NCBI GenBank assembly: GCA_023362775.1
Contig: JALMGJ010000002.1
Span: 71,339,414-71,403,413 of the forward strand
DNA length: 64,000 nt
Reading direction: 5' to 3'
From: Charina bottae
Lineage: Eukaryota; Chordata; Lepidosauria; Squamata; Charinaidae
How positions within the stretch are numbered: position 1 is the first letter of the stretch; every line of letters begins with the position of its first letter. A model generated the notes under the pieces. The model was not told where the DNA came from, searched no databases, and was given only the letters and a program-made list of their open reading frames with translations. Below, in pieces: positions 11,093 through 24,129 of this stretch. The translations under genes and the position numbers were made by a program.

Positions 11093-11466
11093 GAGAGCTT
11101 TCCAAACTGTGTGTCGGGACACATTAGTGTGTCGGCTGCAGTGTCTCGGTGTGTCGCGGCTGCTGCCGCCTCCAAGCCCTGCCAGGATTCCACGCAGGTC
11201 CTAGTGCCTGCCTTGTGCCTCGCTGCCTCCAAACCTGCTGTGATTCCGCGCAGGTCCTAGTGCCTGCCTTGTGCCCTGCTGCCTCCAAACCTGCCCTGCC
11301 AGGATTCCGCGCAGGTCCTAGTGCCTGCCTTGTGCCTGGCTGCCTCCAAACCTGCTGTGATTCCGCGCAGGTCCTAGTGCCTGCCTTGTGTCCTGCTGTA
11401 AGAGTGTGTCACGAAATGATGCATGTCTAGAAAGTGTCACCAACATGAAAAGTTTGGAAAGCTCTG
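11093..11466 (+). mobile_element. Non-autonomous hAT element, type a (374 bp)
   Basis: A perfect 8-bp target duplication, GTACAGAA, lies at 11085-11092 and 11467-11474. Ends are GAGAGCTTTCCAAACTGTG and AGTTTGGAAAGCTCTG. The interior carries four copies of the unit with CAGGTCCTAGTGCCTGCC, against two in the copy at 1312, so the tandem array varies in number between copies. There is no transposase. Confidence 0.9.
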
Positions 11467-14415
11467 GTACAGAAGTATTATTTCTATATTGTGTTTTTAC
11501 AGCTGGAAGTGAGCTCTGTTTATATTTTCCACCTTAGATATGAAAATGTGTTGTGCAATTTCTGGATATGGCATTACTGTACATATGGAAGATCAGCAGG
11601 AAGCATTTTATTTAAACTTGTGAAAAACTAACGTGGATAGGATTGCAGTTTGAGATTGGGTGTTCTGCTAAGATGCATACTGATGCTTCTATCTCAAGAA
11701 CTCAAAGTACAAAAAAGTAAATTCAAACAACAAATTATATTTTGGGGGAAAGAATACTGCCTATCTTATTGTGGCATTAGCTCTGATGCAAGAAAAGAAA
11801 AGTAATATAGAAAAGTTAGGTGAACATAAAATTCATTTAATTCAGGAAAATAAAGCCTGGAGACTGTTGGGTTATTTAGGTTGCATTTAGGCTATTTATG
11901 CACCTAACGTGGACTAATTCCATTTAATAAGATTTATTTCTGATTAGACAGGATTGGACTGCAGATGAGGCAATAAATCACAATAGTGACAGCTAAACAA
12001 CTTTAAGACAGCAAAAAAATTGCTTTACGTTTGCTGACATATCAATAATATAATTTTATTATATTATATTATACAATATAATAAAAAAAACTGCTGAATT
12101 GAGAAAATTTTGTGAGGTCTGCAAATATTTCTTCTTTGACAAAGGTTAATGCAAGAAGCCTAGTTCTGGGTAGTCTTTCTAGAAAATTTTAGGGCTTAAA
12201 AATCAGAACAGCTCATGGATTACAGAGTGTATGTTAGCTACCATATTAAATTCATAGTATATTGTGGAAACTTGAGACAGAATGGGCCAGAGCCAGCCCT
12301 TCCTTTGGGCAGAATGAGACAGTTTTCTCAGATAGTAGATGCTGAAGAAGGGACAAGATATTAGAGGAGAGAGTGTGTCACACACAGCCTGTGCTGTACT
12401 TCCCAATGTAGATTTGGTCATTTTGTTATCTGTCTCAAGAGGCAAAATATATTAGTCTAACTGTTGCTAGACCAAGTTCACATTCCTTTGTCCATGCTGA
12501 GGAAATTGTAGCTGGAAATGGCAGGAACATTTGGAGCCACGTATCTGCCCAAGGTCCTGAAGGAATGGCAGAAACTAGAAACTGAAATAGAGCAAGGTTG
12601 CTACATGGGCAACTGTCCCAGGCTAAATTGCAAGATTAGATTTGGAGGGGGAAAAAGTTGGAACCACCACATAAGGAATTTGGGAATGGGGAAAAGGTTG
12701 AGCCAAGATGGTGAACTTTGCAGAAGGATTTGATGGGCCTCTGCATGAAACAGGATGCAATCTGGTTGAATGATATCATAGAGATCTTCTCATGTTCTTG
12801 TGTATGAATGCAGGGTGGATCTTCTTAATACTGACCTTGGGTGAATCAGGAGGCTAACTGCAACTTCTCTCACAAAACAATTGGTGACAATCCATTTAAA
12901 ATGAACCTTTCAGTCTGGTGGATACAGGTTGTGCCCCACAGAGCCTACTTGACAAATAATAAAGGAAATGGAAAGCATGAAGTATATAAATTCCTATATA
13001 CTTTGCTGTAGCAGAACTGCAGGTATCTGGAGAAGTATTGAATACACACAAATACCGATCCAGTTCCTATTCTGTGCGATTTTTATTGTTTTATGTATTA
13101 ATCTAAAGAAAAATAGTTTTGGAAAACATGGGAAAGGTGTTTAGGCATTATATTAGTCTTGCCATTGGGATGTCTACATATACAAAGTGCCTAAAATTTA
13201 CAAAATTCTGCATAAAGATTACAAGCCCTCATAGGGGCTTTACAATCTAAAAGATACAACAGAAAATGAAAAGAGAATGAGGGGTGGAGAAGAAATCAAA
13301 CAAATTAATGTATCAGTTTTAAGGATTACATCATCTCAGCGATATTCTCTGAGTTGGGGATCAGATCCATCCTGCTTTTCAGTATACAGTCTTTATAATT
13401 TAGACTACAATATGTAGTACATATATTGTTTGTTCATTTCTCTACATATAAAAACAATACATATAATGTTCATCTGAGCAAGGACTTTTTGAAGGTGCTT
13501 AATTCTTACATGATACGATAGCTTGCATAAAAGTACCAGCTCCTTAACCTCATAATTCCACAAAACTACATCTCAGGGGCCCTTTCAGAGTTTCAGCCAA
13601 TTGAAAAGCAGACACTTACTGTGGACTCAAGTATAATTTATGGGTTGAAATAGAAAAGAAGAAAACAGTGGTATTGCTGGTGCTTTAAAGATGATCTATT
13701 ATTTCAAAGTAAGCATCCATCGTTTTTATTATTTAGAGCAGGCATTCTGTAGGTGAGCTTATACATTCATATTAGCCCATTTTACCAAATTCGCAAACTG
13801 GGAAAGTTCCTTTGGAGGGGAGAATTTGTCGGATGAATGATAGTATCAGGCTTACTTACTGTATATACAGTATGTGCAGATTGAGCACGCAGAAACAAAC
13901 CCACAAGCAGTATCGCTTTCCCAACAACAGCACACCCTAACCCAAACTCTTCTTCTTCAGGCACCTTGGGTAGAATTTTAGTTTCTCCCTTCCACCATTC
14001 TGCCTGCAAGGGAGACCCTTTGAATATTCTGTGAGACCAAGTGCAGTAACACTTATAAACATTGACCGCCTATGTTGAGTGTAAAGTTTTTCAAGTGGCT
14101 TCCGGTGGGAATGCTGGACTGAACGGCTGTGCCTGTGGATTCAGCGGGTGGAGCTGACAACGTGGTAACTTTTTTCGGGCTCAGGCAGGTTTTCCTGAAG
14201 CCCAGAAACGTTATCGGGATCAAGGAGAATACCTGGAATCATCCCATCTGTCCTCTGGATGGCTGCTTTCACGGTTGACTGGTAAGAGCCAGCTGGGAGG
14301 CGGGTATTTCATCATTTTCCAAACCGTACTGTAGGCTTAAAGGTACACTAAGACCGGCCACCCCATTTCTAAATCACCAATTTGTATTTTTTTAAAGTAT
14401 ATGTACCCCAAGAGA

Positions 14416-17130
14416 CTGGAATGGGCCACTTCACATCAGATGACCACCAGATCTACTACTGTGGACAAGAGGACCACAGAAGAAATGGAGTAGCCCTCAT
14501 AATTAATAATAAAGTGGCTAAAGCAGTGCTTGGATACAAACCAAAAAACGATAGAATGATCTCAATTCGAATTCAGGGTAAGCCATTTAACATCACAGTG
14601 ATCCAAATATACGCCCCAACCACAGATGCTGAAGAACCAGAAGTAGATCAGTTCTATGAAGATCTGCAGCACCTACTGGATAATAAACCAAAAAGAGATG
14701 TTATTTTCATTACAGGAGACTGGAATGCTAAGGTGGGTAGTCAAACGACACCTGGAATTACAGGTAAGCATGGTCTGGGAGAACAAAATGAAGCAGGACA
14801 TAGGCTGATAGAATTTTGCCAAGACAATTCACTGTGCATAACAAACACTCTCTTCAAGCAAGCTAAAAGACGACTTTATACATGGACTTCACCAGATGGT
14901 CGACACAGAAATCAGATTGACTACATCCTTTGTAGCCAAAGGTGGTCGACATCTATACAGTCGGTAAAAACAAGACCTGGAGCTGACTGTAGTTCAGATC
15001 ATGAACTTCTTATTGCACAATTTAGAATCAGACTAAAGAGAATTGGGAAGACCCACAGATCAGTTAGATATGAGCTCACTAATATTCCTAAGGAATATGC
15101 AGTGGAGGTGAAGAATAGATTTAAGGAACTAGATTTAGTAGATAGGGTCCCGGAAGAACTATGGACAGAAGTTCGCAACATTGTTCAGGAGGCGGCAACA
15201 AAAAACGTCCCAAAGAAAAAGAAAACCAAGAAGGCAAGATGGCTGTCTGCTGAGACGCTGGAAGTAGCCCAAGAAAGAAGGAAAGCAAAAGGTAACAGTG
15301 ATAGGGGGAGATATGCCCAATTAAATGCAAAATTCTAGAGGTTAGCCAGAAGAGATAAGGAATTATTTTTAAACAAGCGATGCACAGAAGTGGAAGAAGA
15401 TAATAGAATAGGAAGGACAAGAGACCTCTTCCAGAAAATTAGAAACATTGGAGGTAAATTCCAGGCAAAAATGGGTATGATCAAAAACAAACTGGCAAGG
15501 ACCTAACAAAAGCAGAAGAGATCAAGAAAAGGTGGCAAGAATATACGGAAGATCTGTATAGGAAGGATAATAATATCGGGGATAGCTTTGACGGTGTGGT
15601 CAGTGAGTTAGAGCCAGACATCCTGAAGAGTGAGGTTGAATGTGCCTTAAGAAGCATTGCTAATAACAAGGCAGCAGGAGACAACGGTATCCCAGCTGAA
15701 CTGTTTAAAATCTTGCAAGATGATGCTGTCAAGGTGATGGATGCCATATGTCAGCAAATTTGGAAAACACAAGAATGGCCATCAGATTGGAAAAAATCAG
15801 CTTATATCCCCATACCAAAAAAGGGAAACACTAAAGAATGTTCAAACTATCAAACAGTGGCACTTATTTCACATGCCAGTAAGGTAATGCTCAAGATCTT
15901 GCAAGGTAGACTCCAGCAATTCATGGAGCAAGAATTGCCAGATGTACAAGCTGGGTTTAGAAAAGGCAGAGGAACTAGAGACCAAATTGCCAATATTCGC
16001 TGGATAATGGAGAAAGCCAGGGAGTTTCAGAAAAACATCTATTTCTGTTTTATTGACTATTCTAAAGCCTTTGATTGTGGATCATAACAAATTGTGGCAA
16101 GTTCTTGGTGGTATGGGGATACCAAGTCATCTTGTCTGCCTCCTGAGGAATCTGTATAACGACCAAGTAGCAACGGTAAGAACAGACCACGGAACAACGG
16201 ACTGGTTTAAGATTGGGAAAGGAGTACGGCAGGGTTGCATACTCTCACCCTACCTATTCAACCTGTACGCAGAACGCATCATGCAACGTGCTGGGCTTGA
16301 TGAATCCAAGGCTGGAGTTAAAATCGCTGGAAGAAACATTAACAATCTCAGATATGCAGATGATACCACTTTGATGGCTGAAAGCCAGGAGCTGAGGAGC
16401 CTTCTGACGAAGGTGAAAGAAGAAAGTGCAAAAGCTGGGTTGCAGTTAAACCTCAAAAAAACCAAGATTATGGCAACTAGCTTGATTGACAACTGGCAAA
16501 TAGAGGGAGAAAATGTGGAGGCAGTGACAGACTTTGTATTTCTAGGTGCAAAAATTACTGCAGATACTGACTGCAGCCAGGAAATCGGAAGACGTCTACT
16601 TCTTGGGAGGAGAGCAATGACAAATATTGATAAAATAGTTAAGAGCAGAGACATTACACTGAGAACAAAGGTCCGCATGGTGAAAGCAATGGTATTCCCC
16701 GTAGTAACCTATGGCTGCGAGAGCTGGACCATAAGGAAAGCTGAGCGAAGGAAGATAGATGCTTTTGAACTGTGGTGTTGGAGGAAAATTCTGAGAGTGC
16801 CTTGGACTGCAAGAAGATCCAACCAGTCCATACTTCAGGAAATAAAGCCAGACTGCTCACTTGAGGGAATGATATTAAAGGCAAAACTGAAGTACTTTGG
16901 CCACATAATGAGAAGACAGGATACCCTGGAGAAGATGCTGATGCTAGGGAAAGTGGAAGGCAAAAGGAAGAGGGGCCGACCAAGGGCAAGATGGATGGAT
17001 GATATTCTGGAGGTGACAGATTCGACCGTGGGGGAGCTGGGGATGGAGACAGCCGACAGGAAGCTTTGGCATGGGCTGGTCCATGAACTCACGAAGAGTC
17101 AGAAGCGACTGAACGAATAAACAACAAAGT
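14416..17130 (+). mobile_element. RTE-BovB LINE, 5' truncated, disrupted (copy A)
   Basis: The 8-bp target duplication CCAAGAGA lies at 14408-14415 and 17131-17138. The copy begins inside the endonuclease (MGHFTSDDHQIYYC) and runs through GDWNAKVGS, QIDYIL, SSDHELL, the reverse transcriptase with RYADDTT, and the end KSQKRLNE followed by AATAAACAACAA. A stop codon at 15336-15338 (NAKF*), a frameshift near 15490 and a two-base loss near 16077 (DCGS instead of DCVDH) break the ORF. It lies inside the L1-derived copy A. Confidence 0.92.
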
Positions 17131-17497
17131 CCAAGAGAGGCTTTCTACAGCAAGGAGAAGCTGGTTCTCTTGGTGCTTAACGTTATTTTTGGGATTACTT
17201 TTTTTTTAAAAAAAATTATTTTAAGTTTTGGATTTTGTTTTCCTTCCAAATATAAAGGAGGATTAAGAGTAAACAATTGTCTTCCTGTTATTATTATTGA
17301 ATTAAATTTGAAGATATTAGCATTTTCCTGCACGTTTAATCGTCTGCTTTGAACCATCAGCTTTCTGTTCTCACTTTCCCTTGAGAACTGTCTGCTATCT
17401 CACTTTCACTTTATGTAAACACACATTGGAAATCTTTCATCTCTTCAACTTTTGCTGGCTAAGCTCCTAGGGGTTGCTATAATCTACTGCCTGAGAC

Positions 17498-17896
17498 ATG
17501 GAGGATTTCAAACAGATTCTTTCTGACTTCCACCAAGATCTTAAACAGATTTCTTCTGACTTCTATCAAGCTTTTACACAAGATATCCAGGACATTGTAG
17601 AAAATATGAGATCTAAAATGTGCCATCAGGTTGGTGATGTGGTGGATGAAATCGAGGGATTTAAGAGCGATAGAAAGGTCTTTTTTAAGAGTGAGATTGG
17701 GATTTTTATCAAGATGCTGGATGAAGATTGGATAGTGGAGTTGGAGAAATCTAAGGGAGAGAGTGATCTGCAAGCCATAAGTAAAACTGATCTTCTGGTG
17801 GAATGCCATGAAAAGAACCTGGAATCTTTGAGGGGACTGTTGGGCTGTTTGATTCTTTCAAGAGAAAAGCTCTGTGCACATTGTGGGGATATGTAA
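17498..17896 (+). CDS. Short ORF of L1-derived element, copy A
   Basis: It encodes 132 residues beginning MEDFKQ, with a largely helical, charged N-terminal half. The same opening MEDFKQ occurs in copy B (41541-41969, minus), and both end near a LLGC motif. This may be a remnant or shortened form of an L1 ORF1 coiled-coil region, but I see no RRM or C-terminal domain typical of L1 ORF1p. It is transposon-derived and not a host gene. Confidence 0.45.
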   Translation: MEDFKQILSDFHQDLKQISSDFYQAFTQDIQDIVENMRSKMCHQVGDVVDEIEGFKSDRKVFFKSEIGIFIKMLDEDWIVELEKSKGESDLQAISKTDLLVECHEKNLESLRGLLGCLILSREKLCAHCGDM

Positions 17897-18930
17897 CTGC
17901 TCTGGTTTATTTTGAAGTGGGATAAGGGTTGAAGAATGTTTATCTGGCTTGCTTTAAGGATTTGATTGATGATATTTGCTCTTAAAGATTTGGATTTACT
18001 GTTTTGAATTGTCTTTGTTTTTTGAGTTTATTAAGATTAAAATTATTAAAACTGTTGTATTAGGGTTAAATAATGTTTATCTGGTTTGCTTTAAGGATTT
18101 GATTGATGTTATTTGCTTTTAAAGATATGGAATTACTGTTTGAATTGTTTGCTTTTTGGGTTCATTAAGATTGGGATTATTAAAATTGTTGTATAATTCA
18201 GTATAATAGCAGACAATTTATGTGCTTTTTAATTTCATTCTTATAGTAGACAGAAATGTATAGAATAGTGGTAGGAAGGGAATAATTAAATAGGTGTTAT
18301 CTTTTGGAGGGGAGAAAGATGTTTAGGAGGTTTATATAAACTTTTTTTCTTTATTTTAATATAAAGGGGAGGAGTAACTGTACTTAGTGATTTTTATTAT
18401 GTGTTAAAGTGGAATGATTTATAGAAATAATGTGTTGTTTTGGTTTAATACAGAGTAAGAGATTGATTATGGAAAATTTTTGTATATCCTTGCTGTTAAA
18501 AGTTGGAAGCCACATCTTTTTGTAAATTAAAAAAAATTCTCTTGTGTTTCTGCACTTTTTTAGTTTTTTCCCCCTTTCCTTGTAGTTTTTTGTTTTTCTG
18601 TAGTTTTTATTCTTCTCTTGAAACTTAATAAAATTTACTATAAAAATAAAGTTTTTTAAGGGTAGGTTTTAGAGGAGAGCCATGTTAGTCTACGCATTAT
18701 TAAAAGGCTGCAGCTTTCATGAGCATATGCCTTGTAATAAAATTTGTTATTTGGAAAAGGTGTTACTAGCTTAGGTTGAAAACTCTCTGTTCTGAATGGG
18801 ACATGGTTCTGAAAATGTCCTTAAAATGAGGACCAAATTGCCCATTATGTTTTTTTACTTTAAAGTTTGAATGTCCTAAATATTTCATCTGGATATGCAT
18901 CTCAGATGGTGAGAGTTGATTACTTGTTTA

Positions 18931-19461
18931 CCTGCTGCCTTCCATTTAAGAGCTCAGCGTGGCATTCGTAGCACCCCTACCTCCCATTTCCTCCACAGTA
19001 ATAGTCCTGTGAGGTAGGTTGGGCTGAAAGACTGATTGGCCCCAGCTTACCTTGTGGATGTCCATGGCTGGGGGAGGACTTGAATCTAGGCCTCCCCAGT
19101 GTAGTCAAACACCTTTTCCATGTTGTTTATTCGTTCAGTCGTTTCCGACTCTTCGTGACTTCATGGACCAGCCCACGCCAGAGCTTCCTGTCGGCCGTCA
19201 CCATCCCCAGCTCCCCCATGGTTGAGTCCGTCACCTCCAGAATACCATCCATCCATCTTGCCCTTGGTTGGCCCCTCTTCCTTTTGCCTTCCACTTTCCC
19301 TAGCATCAGCTTCTTCTCCAGGGTATCCTGTCTTCTCATTATGTGGCCAAAGTACTTCAGTTTTGCCTTTAATATCATTCCCTCAAGTGAGCAGTCTCGC
19401 TTGATTTCCTGGAGTATGGACTGGTTTGATCTTCTTGCAGACCTTTTCCATACTGGCTGTC
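18931..19461 (-). mobile_element. Older tRNA-derived SINE relative, split by a BovB fragment
   Basis: It contains GTCCTGTGAGGTAGGTTGGG, GGACTTGAATCTAGGCCTCC and a reversed A-box-like end, all on the minus strand. The copy is diverged. A BovB 3' fragment (19122-19440) sits within its tRNA-like end. Confidence 0.5.
19122..19440 (-). mobile_element. RTE-BovB 3' fragment (copy D)
   Basis: A 5'-truncated copy of 319 bp with a perfect 11-bp target duplication ACCTTTTCCAT at 19111-19121 and 19441-19451. On the minus strand it encodes the BovB C-terminus (MILKAKLKYFGHIMRRQDTL ... KSRKRLNE). It is closest in wording to copies A and B. Confidence 0.92.
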
Positions 19462-20000
19462 ATGATCACACACTCATTAGTCTAATATGGCAAAAGGTAG
19501 CTCTCAACTTGTGAGAATCCAGTTAAATTCAGGGTCACAGAATGATTTAAACAACAACAAAAACACTCCCTTATCGTGATTTTTCCAGAATGAAAAGTAA
19601 GGGATGAGGAACTGGTGGCCCTCCAGCAACTGTTGAACTACAGCCCCCATCAGCTCCTACAACTGGCCATGCTGAGTGGAGTCAGAGGGCTACAGACTAT
19701 GCATCTTGTTTTAGAATCACACAGTACCCTCTTTTGCTTAGTTAACCATAGCTGACTGCAAAGAATGACCACACTCAAAGCAGTTTACTGTATAGTAATC
19801 ATTGCAGTACTGTAACTCTGTAAGGCAACATTTCACGATATGCTGGAAACTTAAAATGGAGACTTCAGAATCCACAAAACCATTTCTTCTGTTAACTACT
19901 GAAACTAATTAGGATTTGGCTATCCTAGGTGTCAGAATACTATTAAGTATTAATACCGTTAAACAATAAGCTATTAACACCATTAAGTATTATTAAAAAG

Positions 20001-20330
20001 GTAAAGGTTCTCCCCGCACATTTGTGCAGTCATCTCCGACTCTAGGGGCCAGTGCTCATCTCCGTTTGTTAGCCGAAGAGCCAGCGTTGTCCGAAGACGC
20101 TTCCGCGGTCATGTGGCCACATGACGCACGCGGAACGCTGTTTCCTTCCCACCGAAGTGGTACCTATTCATCTACTTGCATTTGCATGCTTTTGAAATGC
20201 TAGGTTGGCAAGAGCTGGGGCGAGTGCAGGAGATCACTCCGTCACGCGGGGCTAGGGATTCGAACCTCCGAACTTGCGATCTTCCGATCGACAAGCCTGG
20301 CTTCTTACCCGTTGAGCCACCCCCCCCCCC
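20001..20330 (-). mobile_element. Sauria SINE
   Basis: On the minus strand it reads GTGGCTCAACGGGTAAGAAG (A box), CGGAGGTTCGAATCCC (B box), the body with GTTTGAAATGC-like and CATGTGGCCACATGACC-like stretches, and a BovB-like 3' end (GAGTCGGAGATGACTGCAC ... GAACCTTTAC). This SINE family is confined to squamates, so it supports the organism call. Confidence 0.85.
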
Positions 20331-20587
20331 TACATAATAATAAGTATTATTATCATTAAGTAATAACTACATGTCATTCAATTATCCGACTGATTGTTGG
20401 GACTACTGAAAAGTTCTGATTTTAAAAAAGGAAATTAAAAAATCTATTCATCTGTTTAGTCTTCTGGAGATTCATGGTTTAGCAGCAACATGTGGCTTCA
20501 TGGATCCAACTCCACTTGCCCATCCAATCTTGTTAACATTTTTACTGAAGAATCCAGACATGTTAGTTTTCTATATATATGCAGTTT

Positions 20588-20974
20588 ATGAATTTATTTA
20601 TTTAATTAATTTTTATCCTGCCTTTATTATTTTTATAAATAACTCAAGGCGGCGAACATACCTAATACTCCTTCCTCCTCCTATTTTCTCCACAACAACA
20701 ACCCTGTGAGGTGTGTTGGGCTGAGAGGGACTGGCTCAAGGTCACCCATCCAGCTTTCATGCCTCAGGCGGGACTAGAACTCACAGCCTCTTGGTTTCTA
20801 GCCCAGCACCTTAACTCAGGGCTTTCCAAAGTTTTCCCGCGGCGACACACCAACCGCCGTTGGTGTGTCGCCGCGGGAAAACCCGGAAGCGGGTTGTGTG
20901 GCGACACACCAGACTGTGTGTGGCAACACACAGTTTGGAAAGCTCTGCCTTAACCACTAGACCAAACTGGCTCT
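20588..20974 (-). mobile_element. CORE-type SINE, split by a hAT element
   Basis: It runs on the minus strand from AGAGCCAGTTTGGTCTAGTGG (20974 end) through the core to an AAATTAATTAAATAAA tail. The hAT element at 20817-20947 interrupts its head between two copies of CCTTAAC. Removing the hAT and one duplication restores the SINE. Confidence 0.85.
20817..20947 (-). mobile_element. Non-autonomous hAT element, type c (131 bp)
   Basis: The target duplication is CCTTAACT (20809-20816) against CCTTAACC (20948-20955). Ends are CAGGGCTTTCCAAAGTTTTC and CAGTTTGGAAAGCTCTG. It is the shortest member of the shared-terminus family, with a CCGCGGCGACACACC motif repeated in inverted orientation inside. 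It lies in the SINE at 20588-20974, whose sequence gives an independent check of the insertion point. Confidence 0.92.
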
Positions 20975-22310
20975 TTATATTTCCACTGGCATCATCCTGG
21001 CATTTGACCAAAGAATCTATTTCTTTCAAAGAAGGCCGCAGAGCCAGAGGTTTGAAGGCTGCCAAGAATGAAAAGAAAGGAAAAAACCCACAGATGGTTG
21101 CAAAGGGATCAAAGTCTCATTGTCTGTGTACTTCCTCCACTGATTAAAGTTAATTGTTCTCATGAAGCTGCAGATATATGCATATATAATTGCTGGTCAT
21201 AGCCTAGTTAACTAATTTGTGAGAGTACCTTTGAATTCACCAGCCCTTGGAAGGACGTATAGTATTCCTTTCTTTAAAAGTATTTGTTTCTTTAAGGCAC
21301 TTCTTAAGATAGCTTTTGTCAGTCTTACTGGGCTACAACCTGTTTGGTATGCAAAGTGTCCCTAATGGGGAACAAACTTGGCCAGTTGATCATCTGTGTT
21401 ATTCCCACTGACACATTGTAATCTGCAGCTAGGAGGCAGCGCCTGTGGCTAAGAGGCAGCATCTCCAACGTGACAAACGAAGTTTGGGAGGTGCATGACT
21501 GTGTGAACTTTCTGTAGCACAGATGTGGAAACTTATTTCTGGTGTTTGCAGAGCAGTCAGAACTTGGGGCTGCTTGAAAAGATCTGCTGCTGGACTGCAG
21601 GGGGAAGTGTGAGAGTCTTAGGAAAGTCTCCTAGAGTAGAAATTCACATTTCCCTAAGTGTGGTAGAATTCAGCCTTGTCCTGTGGTATGGCTTTTCCAT
21701 GGTTCAGTTTAATTAGCTTTCACTCAGTCAAGGAGCCAGAAAGTTCCCTAAGGTTTTCTTTCACTCCCTAGCATCACTCTGTACCCTACAGTTTATGTTG
21801 TACACCATTCTAAGTCTATCTCCCAAGAATTTAAGCCCTTTGGTTTCTTTGAGACTATCTTTCATCTTGTCTTGTCTTTTCAATAATTGATGAGAACAGG
21901 CTTGCTGTCAGAGAACCGAAGATTAGACCAGAGTTTACTTGGTCTCCTAGTGCTATGCCCATTTTACTCTGGCTCTTATCCCACTAGATTCCTCCTAACC
22001 CTTTTCTTGAATTACTTTATTGCTTTGTGTAATAAGAAAAAGAAAGCTTTACTATCCATTGATCCCAAGGCTATTTCTAAATATTATCTGTAGCTCATTC
22101 TTTGCATTTTGCTTCTCACACAGCTTCATGTTCTCCATATGTTGTTAATAATGAGTTTAGTGCTCATGGTGAGGCAGGGAGTCTAGAGTCAAGCACAAAT
22201 ATTTAATCACATTTTAAAGTTTGGAGTATTTTTTTAGTTACTTCCTCTTCATCCTCATCGAGTTCCTTGCCTTTGAAGGATTGAACTCTATTAACCCCCC
22301 CCCCCATGGA

Positions 22311-22782
22311 ATGTGTGAGTGCTCAGCAGAATGTATGAACTGCAGATATCACAGAAAATCTTAAATGAAACAAATAAGATAATCTCTTAACAGGAAGGAA
22401 ATCTTGATTGCATCCACCATTGTTTATCTCACAGAATCCCTGTGAGATAACCACCTAACACCAGACCCCTCTCCTTCTCTTATCAAAATTCCAGGATGTT
22501 CATAACTAACTTGTGATATCTGTAACCGTCTAATTAAATTTTGACTTAAACCTCTGTTAATCATAAGACCTATATCCGGTGTCTTATATGTGTTAGAGAT
22601 CTGAAATGTATAAAAACAGATGCTTCTTTTGTCTGGGGCGCTCCTTTTCAGAGGAAGCCGCCCCCTATTACTTAAGCTCAATTAAAAGGGTTATTCTATT
22701 TCTCGTCTTGGTGTGAATTTATTTTGGGTTCTTCGTACCAAGTTAAACGTGCTTGGACACGGGACCAACTTTCGGTCCAACA
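22311..22782 (+). mobile_element. Probable solo LTR of an endogenous retrovirus-like element
   Basis: It contains a TATA box (TATAAAAAC, 22609-22617) and a polyadenylation-like AATTAAAA (22680-22687) about 70 bases later. A T-rich U5-like stretch follows and ends in GGTCCAACA at 22782. This spacing suits an LTR. I could not fix the left end or a target duplication, and there is no flanking gag or pol, so it would be a solo LTR. The left coordinate is a guess. Confidence 0.4.
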
Positions 22783-23978
22783 CCTTCTTCCCCAATCATT
22801 TGATATTGAAGGAGAAGCTCCATTTAAAATTCTCTGTTTACAACTACTGTACCCAAACGCTGGAAAATCTGAGATATGCCTTTGCCTACTGTATTTTTTT
22901 GAATATTTATGAGTTTTATTGAGGTTTCTGTTACACTGGAACAGAACAACTATTATAATCTCTATTTTATTTCCATGGACAACTGCAGTCACCAGCCCCT
23001 GAACTTTATCCATATAGCTTCCCCAAACAGCCCTGTATCTCTTTCCAAACTTTATTTGGCCAATATTAATTTGTTTGCCTCCATCTATAACTTTGTATTA
23101 ACACTGTTAGAGCTAACATACTAGTCCATGTGCTAGAATAGTGAGCTACTGTAGCTGCTGATCTGTTTTCTAACAGGTATATGTGCTAAAAAGAAAATAT
23201 GTACTTTTAAATTTGCATATTGTTTTAGCTATTTTCCTTCCAGTTCCAGGGCCACTGTTCCCAGTTTGTTAAAACATAGTGAATAAATCTCTGGAAAAGA
23301 TCCCCTATATCCTGCATCCATCTTGACACACATGCATATGGTAGTTTGAATACACCTATGAATGGAGATAATGTGATTCATAGAACCAGATCTAATCATT
23401 GTTTTCCCTTCCCCTTCCCTCCCTGATGACAATATGTGAGAAAGAGAAATGGGGGAGGGCATGCTAAAGATGAGTTCAAAATCCTTTCAAAATTAAAAGA
23501 AGTGCAGATTTTAGTTTTTACTGTTATGTAATCTTATTTCACCTAAAGCATTCTCAGATAAATCTTCAAACTCCCTCTGGGAAGTTGTGGCCTAATCAAG
23601 TAAGAAGCTAAATCAAAATTTGATCTCAAGGGGGAAATAAGAGGTTTTTGACTTTCTTCTTGAGACTTCATGGCATCCTTGTAAAAAGAGCTATGTGCTG
23701 TCAGAGCTGTGTCCGTAGATGGTTTGTTATTACCCAAATTCTCAGCTTCCTTGATGCAGAATATAAATGTGTCGTTATTCCTGTGTCTTCTGCAGTGTAC
23801 TTCTAAGCCACAAGTCATGGGTTTTGTGAAAGCCTAGTCAGTATGAATCACTTCGCAGCTATAATTGATGTGTTTATGTTATTTATCTGCTCAGCTGTCC
23901 TGCATGATTAATAGCATGCAGGCGCGTGCAGAGGGCTCCAAATGTTGTATTATTATATGGCTGTCATATTTCACACAG

Positions 23979-24129
23979 ATGGATCTTCCTGATGATGAGC
24001 CTGATCGATTAAGCAACAGAACGTTGCAGTATAACCCAAGCCAAGACAAATGGACAGAGTGTGCACCGATGAAGTATTCGAAATACCGCTTCAGCACAGC
24101 AGTAGTAAACCATGAGATTTATGTCCTGG
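23979..24129 (+). CDS. KBTBD12: KBTBD12 coding exon 3 (kelch repeat)
   Basis: The exon is 151 bases: 50 codons plus one base of the next Gly codon. It begins MDLPDDEPDRLSNRTLQYNP directly after an ACACAG acceptor and ends HEIYVLG at donor GTAAGA (24130). The sequence contains a kelch blade (YNPSQDKW, then RFSTAVVNHEIYVLG). Its phase fits exon 2 (phase 0 start) and exon 4 (one base carried over). The strong match to KBTBD12 across this short exon, with its acidic DLPDDEPD stretch, makes misassignment unlikely. Confidence 0.93.

Larger units (their letters stand above)
14096..18647 (+). mobile_element. L1-derived element lacking ORF2 (copy A), split by a BovB
   Basis: It starts with an L1-like 5' leader (TGGCTTCCGGTGGGAATGC) and ends with a T-rich stretch and TTAATAAAATTTACTATAAA. 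The target duplication is AAAGTTTTTCAAG (14083-14095) against AAAGTTTTTTAAG (18648-18660), 12 of 13. A short ORF at 17498-17896 begins MEDFKQ. Without the BovB at 14416-17130 the element is about 1.8 kb. It matches the reverse complement of copy B through the leader, the ORF start and the tail. No reverse transcriptase is encoded, so it must have been mobilised by L1 enzymes (inference). Confidence 0.75.
9458..23978 (+). other. KBTBD12: KBTBD12 intron 2
   Basis: About 14.5 kb, from GTAAGG at 9458 to ACACAG at 23978. Repeats within it are listed separately. Stretches where I recognise nothing are 9458-11084, 11475-14082, 18661-18930, 19470-20000, 20975-22310 and 22783-23978. Confidence 0.9.

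Noticed and set aside
11149..11430. A CRISPR-like or satellite array
   Set aside because: The regularly spaced repeats are the tandem units of a hAT element bounded by inverted ends and a target duplication.
22311..22782. A complete endogenous retrovirus
   Set aside because: No gag, pol or env frame occurs on either side and no second LTR is visible. At most a solo LTR is supported.
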